This document shows, piece by piece, positions 32,675 through 43,260 of a DNA stretch of 64,000 nucleotides. The notes beneath the pieces were generated by a model. That model saw only the letters and a program-made list of their open reading frames with translations. It ran no database searches and was not told where the DNA came from. The position numbers and the translations under genes are program-made. Source of the stretch: Anagrus nilaparvatae (Eukaryota; Arthropoda; Insecta; Hymenoptera; Mymaridae); NCBI GenBank assembly GCA_022575985.1, contig JAKSXM010000014.1, forward strand, positions 3,782,001-3,846,000. Reading direction: 5' to 3'. Positions within the stretch are counted from its first letter, which is position 1. Every line of letters begins with the position of its first letter.

Positions 32675-34800
32675 GCAATATTATCATAACTTCATAATGA
32701 TTAAAATCGCTTTTCTAATCGGAATTTAGTTATAAAACAATTAAAGCAAAATGTATATATTAGGCCGCTCACGGTCTTAAGATAGTAATTGTAATTGTTA
32801 AATAAATATTCTATACTGGCGAGTTACGCTATAAATATATCTTGTATTTTTATTAATTTAATTAGATTTATATCATAATTTTCATTAATTATAATTTTTC
32901 TTGGTAAGTTAACTTTTGTTAGATTTTTAGTTTATTAATCAGTGGCCTCCTGTTATAGTGCGTTTATTCCAAGCATTAAATTTTATCTTTCTCGTTATTA
33001 TATACTCTTGGAGTAATCGCACGGACCTCCTCTGACAATAGAGTCTATGCTCAAGCTAAGTAATATTATTTATTTTAATATTAATTAATTAATTATTTAT
33101 AACAGTTAGAGGCAATTCAACACCTTATAATGCAAACAGCCTTCCATTTATTCCAATGAGAATTCTCTGCCTAGAAATACAAATTTACATGTTGGCTCAA
33201 TGTTATAAAATATGCTTTTTCGGTAATAAAATTCAAATTTTTATATTAATAAGAAAATTAATTATTAAAAAAAATCGAAGGTCAGTAACTTTTCTACTTG
33301 ACCACACCGTTAATAAAGTGATGATATTTTTATTCAACTCAGTTTTCTAATTGCTTTTCCTTTCTCCAAAATTGGCATTGCTAAAACAACGTTAATGTCA
33401 CGATTATCAGGAATATGAAATCGTGTTGCTTGAACTTTTCTGTAGTTCGATTAATGATTGAACAGAAATAAAAGTTTCTAAAAACAATAAAAAGTATATG
33501 AATTTATGAATAAATCATTTAGATTAAGGCTATAATTAATAATATTATCAATGAAATAATTTTTTAGTTTATTTGTTGATATATTTTACCCGGGAAAGTA
33601 GTTATCAGTGAGATGTCCATTTTGAAAATTCCTGTTTGGGTATTAAGAGAAATAAGCAGGATTTTTTTCATATTTAAATATTTAAATGATTAATAACATT
33701 ATTTGAAAAAAAAATTTTTTTAAACAAAAATACTTAAATTAAAAAAAAAATTGATTATAAAGTTGAGAGCATTGATATATTATTTATTATAAAGGAGTAA
33801 TTGAATTATACAATTATATTAGTCTAACGAATCACTTAAAAATTATTTTTTATATATAAATATGTATATTTATTTTGCAAAAAACAGCTAAAACTTAAAT
33901 TCACTTACTTTGTCATTGAATCATGAAGTTTATAATATTTTCATACATTAGAACAAGCACAAATGAGATACTTACATGTTAAACATTTATAATACAAAGA
34001 AAATACACAAATACTTATAATTTAAATAAGATCATACTTTCATACGCATACAATTACTGTATTAAAAAAATTAAATATCATACAATAGATTGTTTTTTCA
34101 ATCTCGTTATAAAATGTAATAATTTTTACAGAATTTTATTGATAAAAACTTAGTTTTTAAAATTTGTCTTTTATTATTTAATGATTAATGTTTTATAATA
34201 AAACTCTACTAGTGAACGCGATATATCTCTTCAGCTTAAATATTTGTTTTTTAACAATTACCTTACAGAATTTTGATAAAAAAGATAATTAAATTTTGAT
34301 AAATTTTTATGAAAGAAATATTAATAAAATCAATCCAAAATATAAATTATCACTTTTTAAAATAATTACAAATCATCATTTTTTTAACTTCTATGCAATA
34401 AGAAATGCAACATAAAATTTAAAATAGCAAAAAATAGTACTTTAAGTTTATTTAAAAAATGAATTTAAACTTTTTTTTAGCTGACCAAATTTCCTTTTTA
34501 TATTTTAGTTGTACCTCTGAAAATAACTGGCACGTAATACTACCTAACAAAAGAAGCAAAGATAAGTGACACTATTAGATTCAGTTTCATACTTTTTGGT
34601 AGTTATACTATATTCACAATATTTTAAACTGTCACTTAAATTGTATTTCATTTGTATGGCAGAATAATAGATATATACTTATTATATATTTGTTTAAGTA
34701 AGTATTAGAGATTATTCGAGTAATGTTTAAAAAATTAAAATCCTGGTAAAAAAAAGATTTCTTAAAGAATGAATCTTTTAAGAAACTAACATTTTTTAGG
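32023..34800. other. Gene-free region with a (TC)n microsatellite
   Basis: Bases 32030-32230 are less AT-rich, with GAGA-type runs (GAGAGAGCGAGAGAG near 32132) that could be GAGA-factor sites. The (TC)n tract is about 36 dinucleotides long (32599-32670). The rest is A/T-rich with no supported ORF, no mirrored repeat and no transposon protein. Because the minus-strand exon at 34801-35159 ends at 34801, bases just below it would be the 3' untranslated region of that gene. Confidence 0.45.
32599..32670. repeat. (TC)n microsatellite
   Basis: Uninterrupted CT dinucleotides directly after TCGTATGC and before ATTAGC. Confidence 0.97.
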
Positions 34801-35159
34801 TCAGTGTATTGCAACAGGACTTTGCTGCACACATACGCCAACCATAGGACTATCTTCACTTTCTGAATCACGTTGATTACTTGTTGCTACTGAAGAGTTT
34901 TCTCGAACTAAGTGGCTCCTTTCTTTTGTTGTAGACGTAGTATATCTAAATTTGTAAAAATTTTGCTGCGAGAGTCCAGGAAGGATTATACTATTATACG
35001 TCTCTAATGAGCTTGGAATCAGAACACCTTTCATCTTTTCTGATTGGCGTTGCCCAACTAATACTTCCGAAGGGGACCGTTTTGATGGGGATGTCTCAGT
35101 GCACTCCATTGGAGCTGTTGGATTTAAGAGATGCTTGCAAGTGCTTCCCAGATTTAGTC
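34801..35159 (-). CDS. Terminal coding exon of an unidentified host gene
   Basis: On the minus strand a splice acceptor TTTTATGCTTACAG (plus 35160-35173) precedes an open, codon-diverse exon that ends at TGA (34801-34803). The exon begins with the last two bases of a split codon. Its roughly 119 residues are Ser/Thr-rich and hydrophilic, including MECTETSPSKRSPSEVLVGQ, YKFRYTTSTTKERSHLVREN and SESEDSPMVGVCVQQSPVAI, and look like a disordered cytoplasmic tail. No transmembrane segment or known domain is seen. Residue composition is quite unlike the Asn/Lys/Phe-rich spurious ORFs around it, and there are no stops, so it is probably a functional host exon. The upstream exons (at higher coordinates) were not found in this window. 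The Met at 35236 lies in the intron and is not used. Confidence 0.6.
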
Positions 35160-35703
35160 CTGTAAGCATAAAATACATATTTATATTATAACCACATGTA
35201 TCGAATTTGATATTTAAAGTTAAGACTATAACTTTCAATTAAAAAGATTTTCTTTATATCTTACTCAAAAGCTACGCATACTTTCTAACCAAATATCTAG
35301 GTAGAAGCGTAACTTTTACTCACCGTAAAAATGTAGAGCTCGCTAGTAGTACTACGGTGGGTAGGGAAGTTGTGACTCGTGAGGGAAGTATAAACAGCAA
35401 GAAGAAAGCAAAGAGATGGAGCGGAATATATTTTTATAAACAAATAAATATGTGCGTATAACCTAATATCTGTCGTGGACTTATAATGCATCCAATATTT
35501 ATTGTGATAAATTTTCTAATTTTATAATAATAAACTGAAATTTTTAGTAATTTGCATGCACGTATTGTAATATTGTGATGAGAATGGCTACTGCGAAACT
35601 CAGCCACTTCGTGGCGCTAAAGTGGTCGTTTTTTTTACCAATGCATTCAAACGTATAAGGTTTTACGCATACAAGTATGCGTGCCTTACACCGATTTAAC
35701 ACA
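35160..35703. other. Intronic or intergenic sequence upstream of the host exon
   Basis: No coding exon recognised. Bases 35330-35420 are GC-richer (GAGCTCGCTAGTAGTACTAC). CCACTTCGTGG (about 35608-35618) is a small hairpin next to GCGCTAAAG. Confidence 0.35.
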
Positions 35704-36020
35704 TGTATACGGCCAGGCTGCTTTGCTTAAATATTTAAGCAATTAATTAAATCAGATAAAAAAGACTGTAGGAAAGCTTAAATTTTGATTCCCTCCATTT
35801 TTTTAAGAGTTATTTGAGAGAAAAAAATTTGGATTACCTGTTGTTTTACCTAATTGCCTATTTCATTTATTTTTTAGTTATATAAATTTCTGGTTTGTTA
35901 CTGCTTTTATGTTATCCAGAGGGAATGGGGGATAAAACAGAGTCATGTTTAAAAAAAATTTAATTTTGATTTGTAGATAAAAACTAAATTTTTAAATAAT
36001 TATAAAAACTAAGGAAGTAA

Positions 36021-37450
36021 TTAAAATAAATTAGATAAACACTAGATTTTCCAAGCATATATAGAATAAATTAAGAAAAATAAATTAAAATAAATATTGC
36101 TGCACCAAAGCTAACTTTTGGTGCCAAATTCGTTCATATTAAAAAGTGAAAAATTATTTTAAAAAATTGCCATGTGCTTCTTCTACTGAATTTCATGGTC
36201 GTGACAAGATGTGAATTGTTTGAATAAACTGTTATATAAGTGAAAAACAACTCAGAAAAAATACTAATAATTAAAAATTAAAAAACATAAAAAATACTGA
36301 GAATAAAGTTAAAAAAAAAAGTTGAAAATAAAATCATCATCATAATTTTTTCTGATTTGTTCCCGCCTGCAGCCATTTTGTAGTCTTTTCATCAAAATGG
36401 GGCAGGAAGAAGAAGATATAATGACGTCACAAATCAGGGAAGCAAGTTCAGGTTTATATTCATCTTCTTCTTCGCACAATTATGAAGGGACCAAAATGCA
36501 GTAAAACATAATGTCAAGAACCATTAATTTTCTTCGAGCTTAGATGGTAACACTGTATCATACTATATTTTAAATATACTATAGGTTAAAGAGAGAAAGA
36601 TGTATTCAAATTTTTTGAAAGAAAGAGAAAGATATATTCGAATTTTTCTTTTCTACGCTAACCTTTAATCGTTAAAAAATTCATTTCTTATGCGTACCGG
36701 CGCTTTTAAAATTTATGACATTTAAAATCAAAAATTTTTTGATTTATTCCTAAATATTTGTTACAATTAAAACTTTAAAAAACAAAATTGAAATTCTTTA
36801 TACTAAAAAAAAAAAAGTTGTATTATAAAAAAAAAGAAACTTGTGTCTATTTCTATAAAAAACAAATCGCCATTGCGACCACGTTTATTCGCAACCTGAT
36901 TGGTCAACTTATATGGCGCGAAAATTTGAATTAAAAAAAAAAAATAAAAGTTTATTTTTGAAAAAATATACAACATGAATTACAAGTCAAATAATAATTA
37001 AAAGTTTTGAGTAGTTATTAAAAGAATCGAATTTTAAATTAATTTTCACAATAAAAAAAAATAAATAAAAATATGTAAAATAAAAAAAAATTAAATTAGG
37101 TTATTTTAGTTGTACAAAATTGTTATACAAACAAATGACACGCGTATTATTTATTTGTATATGATAATAATAATAATAATAATAATAATGTACGCTAGCA
37201 ATACAATGACAGAAATATTTGCAATTTTTAAATTTTATGCATATAGAAATAAAAAAAAATTGAATTAAAAGGATTTGTTATAATAATATCATTTTCGTAA
37301 AAAGCTTAATTATTATTATTATTAAATCAACAAATTTTACAGAGCTTTGCTAAAAATTTATTTTGGATAATTTTTCAACAATGCTTCGTTTGAAAATTAT
37401 CAAAAATTTCGGAAAATACCGTGCCTGACACCACACCAAAGAAAATTGAC
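36021..37450. other. Gene-free AT-rich stretch with a (TAA)n tract
   Basis: Includes (TAA)n near 37165-37190 and a GC-richer patch CCCGCCTGCAGCCATTTTGT (about 36362). No ORF above noise. Confidence 0.4.
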
Positions 37451-37454
37451 AAAT

Positions 37455-39365
37455 ACTCTAGTCAAAATGCGGGTTTGGACTAGAAATCTGTTGAAAGGAA
37501 AGGATTTGCTCTATATGTTTTTTGGGTCGCTAAATCCGAATCCGGTGTCCAAAAAGGCTGGAAAATAGGGGAACACCCTTAAGTCAGCAAAAACTACCCC
37601 TTTTTAGAATTTGTTATGATAACTACCTCTTTTTAGGGGATTTTTGCAAAATTTCGAAAGTAAAGCTAATATGGTCAAATATATTTTTTTTTCATGATGG
37701 ATTAAGAAGATAGCGCAATTTTTTTATAACTGACCAAAATTAGGATACATGGGCTAATTATAGAGGGTGAAAACTACTCCAAAAATTAAAAAAAACATGA
37801 TAAAAGTTTTTTTTTAACTTTTTTTTGTGGAGTTAAGTATTTAAAAATATTGTATGCTATTTTAACCATCATAAAATGCATTCACCCCCAAGGGGGGGGG
37901 GGGTAAGATACCCACTAAATTTATATATACATAAAAAATGTATGATAAATATTTATTTTTTTTTACTTTCTTTTGTGTAATCAAGTATTTAAAATATTTT
38001 ATGCTATTTCAACCATCATAAAATGTATTCACCCCCCAGGGGGGGGGGGGTCAAAACAACCGCTAAATTTATAAATACACAAAAGCCATGATAAAATTTT
38101 ATTTTTTATTCCACAAAAAAAAATGCAACAAAAATAATAGATATTTAAAATAATATATATTTAAAAAAATCATGGGTGATAGAAACAACAACAATATTAA
38201 TAATAAAATTTTATCATATGTATGTATAAATTTAGGGTTTGTTTTAACCCCCCGGGGGGAAGGTGAATACATTTTAAGATGGTTAAAATATCATAAGACA
38301 TTTTAAATACTTCATTCCACAAAAAAAGTAAAAAAAATTTATTTTAATATGGTTTTGGGCGCCACTCACAGGCCATAATTGTCACTGTCAAATCGGGGTT
38401 GTTTTCCGAATCCCGAAAATCAAGTGTAAGAAATTTTTCCGCCGGCTCCGGCATTTTTTTCGATTAGAAAAATATTTATAAATTTCACTTTTTTTCAATT
38501 AATTTTTATTTATAAACAACATTGATGAAAAAAATTTTTTAATAATTTTCTATCAATAATTTACTATGTGAGTATTTAAAGGTATACCACGTTTAGTAAT
38601 ATAATAAAATGATATTTTTCAACTAACATCTTTGGTTATCAATTCATCAATTAATTATTTGTACGATTTTTTTGTTGCAGAATAATAAAAACTATAAGTA
38701 TTGAAAAATGGATACGTCAGAATTCCTATTAATTAGTTTCAAATTTGATGAAATATCAAAAGTTATTACTTGTAAAAAGCATAAATTTACCATGAAATAC
38801 AATGTTTTATAAAATGATTTTCGGAAATTATCATATTCTAAATTTTGATGTATTTTAATTTTACGAATCTGAAATTGAATGTTTCTGCAAAATTCATTTA
38901 TGGGTCTGTTTTCAAAAAATCTAGATTTCAAGGTTCTGAGAATTGACCCGGATGGACAACGATAGTTATGACCAGTGAATGGTGCCCATGGTTTTTATGT
39001 ATGTATAAATTTAGGGGTTGTTTTAACACTTCCCCCCCCCAGAAGAGAGGTAAATACATTTTATGATGGTTAAAATAGCATTAAATATTTTTAAATAAAT
39101 GCTCCACGAAAAAAGTAAAAAAATAATCTTTTATCCTGTTCTTACTATTTTTTGAAATTTTGTGGGTAGTTTTCACCCAAAACCCTAAAATGGGTAGTTT
39201 TTGATGATTTAAGGGTGTTCCCCTATTCTGTTATATAAGGGTCATCCCTAGCCCTATTGGACAAAGAATTCGGATTCAGCGACCCAAAAAACATATAATA
39301 GAGTCAATCTTAGCCTGTCGAAAGATTTCGACTCCACCCCACCTTTGGCATTTTGACAGGAATAA
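37455..39365. mobile_element. FB4: Foldback-like palindrome with poly-G/poly-C bearing units
   Basis: Outer arms: TTTTTTGGGTCGCTAAATCC (37517) mirrors GATTCAGCGACCCAAAAAAC (39273), and AGGGGAACACCCTTAA (37568) mirrors TTAAGGGTGTTCCCCT (about 39211). Inner arms: two units with AACCATCATAAAATG(C/T)ATTC followed by C5 and G12 runs (about 37800-38110) mirror two reversed units (about 38215-38350 and 38995-39125). Closest to the centre, GGCCATAATTGTCACTGTC (38372) mirrors GACAACGATAGTTATGACC (38954). The centre is about 38670. No protein is encoded. Confidence 0.7.
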
Positions 39366-39484
39366 AAGGAATAAAGCACATGGTGAGGAAGAAGAGGAAG
39401 AATCAGTTCGACGACCATAAAATTTTTATAATAATTTTTATAGTAATAATTATATTTTCTAAAATTTAATTATTTGACAATACA

Positions 39485-40375
39485 CAGTGCCCCTGAAAAA
39501 ATTTAAATAAAAATTCAAATTACCCCAGAGATTCCAATGGGAATTTTTTAGTTGTTCAGTCACAAAAATCAAAAAATTTAAAAAATCCGTCTGGCGCTTT
39601 TTTTTTAGCTAAAAACTGTTTCATTTCGGCATTATAATAGAAAATAATCGGAAAATAATAAATAAGTTTGTATAAAAGTTGTTTTAAGTTATAAAAAATA
39701 ATTTTTAATGTACAAAATCTTTTAAATTTACTAAAAAAAATAGTTTTACCAAAAAAAAGACCTAGAAACAAAAGGCAGCTCTGGGAAGCCCAGGGCATCT
39801 CAAAATCGAAATTTTAAGAAAAATTATACTTTTAATGTAAAAATTATAATTTTAATGTTAAAATTAATTAACTAATTAATTAACGAAAATTAACTCATTA
39901 ACGCCGGGGCGGAGAGTTTTGGAAGTGAGAAAAAATAAATACATTCCCTTATAGATACGTGGCTAAAAAGTTCATCCTAACAATAAAATTTCACGCTCTT
40001 TCAGAATCTGACATTAGTTTTGATCTACAACCCTTAAATATACCCTAAAAAAAGGGGTGAAAGGAATAGATCAGGCATTATTAGGAAATGTTTGGAAAAA
40101 TCAATGAAAAAAGTATCAAATTTTATTGAAAAATGCTTGAACATAATATTTTTTATGTAAATTTAAGTAAACTTTGTATACATTGTAGTCTCATTCATTT
40201 TGATCCTATTTACAACCCTTAAAATGTGCCATGTGGATTAAAAAAAAAGCGCCAGACTGATTTTTTTAATTTTTTGATTTTTTTGACTCTGAACAACTAA
40301 AAAATAAATTTCCATTGAAATCTCGGGGGTAATTAAAATTTTTATTTAAATTGTTTCTGGGGCACCGTAAATAAT
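39485..40375. mobile_element. 0.9-kb TIR element with about 120-bp inverted ends
   Basis: The left end, AGTGCCCCTGAAAAAATTTA through AAATCCGTCTGGCGCTTTTT (39486-39603), is mirrored by AAAAAGCGCCAGACTGATTT through AATTGTTTCTGGGGCACCGT (about 40244-40368). The interior is AT-rich and non-coding. Adjacent duplicated target bases were not convincing, so the superfamily is unknown. Confidence 0.75.
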
Positions 40376-40410
40376 TATTAAAAGTTTGAATTAAAAAGAC
40401 ACTTAAAATA

Positions 40411-40440
40411 GAGCGCGCTTGCGCGCGCAAACACTTCTAG
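40411..40440 (+). other. GC hairpin followed by CTAG
   Basis: GCGCGC-TT-GCGCGC (40413-40426) followed by GCAAACACTTCTAG, then T. A hairpin about 10 bases before CTAG-T is the expected form of a Helitron 3' end. It resembles 3578-3611. No Helitron protein or 5' end was found. Confidence 0.35.
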
Positions 40441-42559
40441 TATTATAAAAAAAAAAAAATATTTATAGTAAACTGAGTGTATTAAAACATGTCTATAAAT
40501 TATAGCTTTAATTTATCTTGTTATAGTGAATCTTTACTAATTTCTTTTTCATATTTTTATGAGAAAACTTGATGCTGTGTGCGGAGCTTGCTTCTATCTA
40601 CATTTTTCTAAATTTACTGGACTCGATGGATTTAACTTTCCTCCTGGATTTTCTGAACATTTGGTATACTTCTAATTCTGCGCTTATTTTTGGAATGCTA
40701 TCCAGATTTAATCTTTCATTTTCTATCGAATACGGTTTGATCTTCATCCCGAGGTAAAGTAAAAGCTTTTATATTACTTTTTATGAATAAAATCTATTCT
40801 AAAATATCTGTAAATCCAAATTCTTTAAATTCTTTACTATTTTTATTGAATTCTGATTTTTTCTTTGGTTCTTTAAACAAATTAACTTTGAAAAATGTAG
40901 AGCAAGCTCCTCTCTTTCATTGAAATCAAAACTTCGCTAAGTAAAGATTCTCTTATATTGTTTTGTCTAATTACGTATAGTCTAATCTTGTGACTTGAAA
41001 AAGCTTACTTAAAATATTCTGTATTTTAAAAACCTATATCTAAAATAAAGCTTATAACTAAAATTTGACCTTTCGTAACAATTCTGCGTCTTAAACTCAG
41101 TTGAAAAAACTTTGAAAGATTTTCTTTAATTTTAAACTCGCTTTCATAACAATTCTATTTCTAACAATAGGATTGTAAAAACCTTGAAAGTTTTCTTCTT
41201 TTTAATGCATCTAATGAATTAAACTTTATCTTATTTCAAATCAAGTTTTAACTTTGGTTACACGTTCTAATAAGTTAAAGTTCTCAAGATTTGTAAATTT
41301 TGTATTAAAACTTAAAATTCTTTAAAAATTGGAAAAAAAACCTTTAAAAAACCTGAAAAACTTGAAAAATCTTAATACACTGAAAGCTTTATTACGACAA
41401 AAATCTGTACACTTTTTGTTGTCTCTGGAGGACTTCCACGAGTTAGGTTGCTTCTAATTGTTAACCTTTTGTACACCATATCGTTTGTATATTTACTTAT
41501 TTTAACCAAATGTATATATCTAATATTTCTGTTTTATTTATGCATAGCTCAAAATATTCTAATCAAAAAGTTTCGACAACAAATTAGTTGCCACAGATGG
41601 AAGATACTGGTTGAAATCCAAAGCTTAACTGTCTACGCTGCAGTCTCATCAGAACTTAATGCTTCTTTTTACATCTCCATCTAGTGAATTTCAACTACTT
41701 CGTCAAATTGTTCTAAATATGTATAAACGTATGCATAATTGAAAGTTAATTTATCGTTAATTTATTTTGTATTGTAAATTACTTGACTTATGACTTAGCA
41801 AATTAAATCTAAATGTTTTAAATTGAACTTAAAATTTATAAAAACTTGATAAACTTGTAACTGCTAATAAGCATTTAGAATGTCTAGTCAAAATTCTCGT
41901 TAAAATAATAAATGTACATAATGCTAAACTATTGTAAAAAATGTATGTTGTATGAAATGAATGTTTCAATCTAAAATATGATAATTTTAATCAATTTTAA
42001 ATACTAAAATTAAATTAAATTTATAAATTTTGATAATTAGCGACACACATATTTTTATGTTGTTAAATGTAATCTTTTCTTTTTAAAAGCTCCGAGTATA
42101 TTAGTATTAAAACTAACATTTTTATTTAATTTTATACTTAATTATTCTGTAATAATTTATATTTATATTTCGTATTAAATTTATTTAAAATTGTGATTTA
42201 AACCGCGTATTTGTCGCTACTTGTATTTAATAACTATAAAAATGACTATGTATGTATGCGTTACTACTCGTATGTATGCGTTACTACTCGGCAAAACTCA
42301 GCGCTTTACTTCTTCTTCTTGTTAGAGCTCTCGTAACGAACAGACGTGCCGGTATAAAGATACATTTAACTGAATCTTACTTGACAAATTTCCGAAAACA
42401 AACTTAATAGTGAGATTTAAACGTTAATAGCAGTTAGGTAATAAGTAAATGTAAATAGATTTGAGATAACATTTCGGTAATTTTGAATGATTATTTTTTA
42501 ATAATTAAACTAATTAGAATTTTAATTAGTATACAAAAAATTTAGTAGTTAGTAAAATA
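40441..42559. other. Gene-free AT-rich region
   Basis: Two weak ORFs (40569-40757 and 41448-41684) are Leu/Ile/Phe-rich and match nothing I recognise. The direct repeat GTATGTATGCGTTACTACTC occurs twice in tandem at about 42250-42289. No other structure seen. Confidence 0.4.
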
Positions 42560-42972
42560 TATATTTTTTTTAATTATTTAATTTTTATAATTATTTAAAA
42601 ATTTAGTTTTTATCTACAAATCAATATTGAATTTTTTTTAAACATGACTCTGTTTTATCTTAATTTACCTACCCCCATTCCCTCTGGATAACATGAAAGC
42701 AGTAACAAACCAGAAATTTATATAACTGAAAAATGAAAGAAAGGCAATTAGCTAATACAACAGGTAATCCAAAATTTTTTCTCTCAAATAACTCTTAAAA
42801 AAAGCGAGAAAAAAATTTAAGCTTTCTTAGTCTTTTTTATCTGATTTAATTGATTACTTAAAATTCCAAGTGCATGAATTTTCAAGCAAAGCAGCCTGGC
42901 CGTGTATATTGAAATATAAATTTTGCACTATTGAAAATTATAATGCCTTTATTAAAATTTTCTTATTTTTTA

Positions 42973-43260
42973 AAAGGGTCTCATTGGCAAGTGCGCTTAA
43001 GAGCCAAGGTTACACGGTGCTTTAAGTGTCTTGGTTTCGGCCACAACCAGTGGTCATGTAAGGGCATGGACCGAAAATTTGCGTGTTTTAAATATGGCGT
43101 TCAAGGCCACAAGTCAGAAAAATGTCCTGTGGAAAAAGCAGAATGCTTCCTCTGCAGGGAAAGAACTGACAAGGCCAAGACCGAACACCTTCCAGGATGC
43201 GGAGCATGTAAGTGTTATCGGGAGGCACTTACCGCAAGGAAGATAAAGTGTCGTCGGTAA
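42973..43260 (+). pseudogene. R1-clade LINE gag, C-terminal fragment with zinc knuckles
   Basis: This is the 3' end of ORF1 of a non-LTR retrotransposon. Three knuckles are expected in this clade. The first, CFKCLGFGHNQWSC, is intact CX2CX4HX4C. The second, CFKYGVQGHKSEKC, has Tyr in place of the second Cys. The third begins CFLC and continues through an EHLPGCGAC segment. Zinc knuckles bind the element RNA and help assemble the ribonucleoprotein. The upstream gag is missing: sequence changes to host-like A/T DNA near 42973, the 5' truncation typical of LINEs. The ORF ends CRR at TAA 43258-43260. That stop overlaps the ATG of the next ORF as TAATG. Confidence 0.85.

Larger units (their letters stand above)
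35704..42905. mobile_element. 7.2-kb segment bounded by about 0.3-kb inverted repeats
   Basis: Left repeat is about 35708-36020, right repeat about 42560-42900. Matching landmarks are CGGCCAGGCTGCTTTGCTT at left against AGCAAAGCAGCCTGGCCG at right, CCAGAGGGAATGGGGG against CCCCCATTCCCTCTGG, and AAACAGAGTCATGTTT against AAACATGACTCTGTTT. The interior holds FB4 and a TIR element but no transposase, polymerase or integrase. It could be one large non-autonomous element or two inverted copies of a repeat. No target duplication was identified. The R1 LINE begins just outside the right repeat. Confidence 0.55.

Noticed and set aside
40569..41684. Hydrophobic small ORFs that might be membrane peptides
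   Set aside because: Composition is what TTT/ATT-rich DNA produces by chance. There is no signal peptide pattern with a cleavage site, nor any homology.
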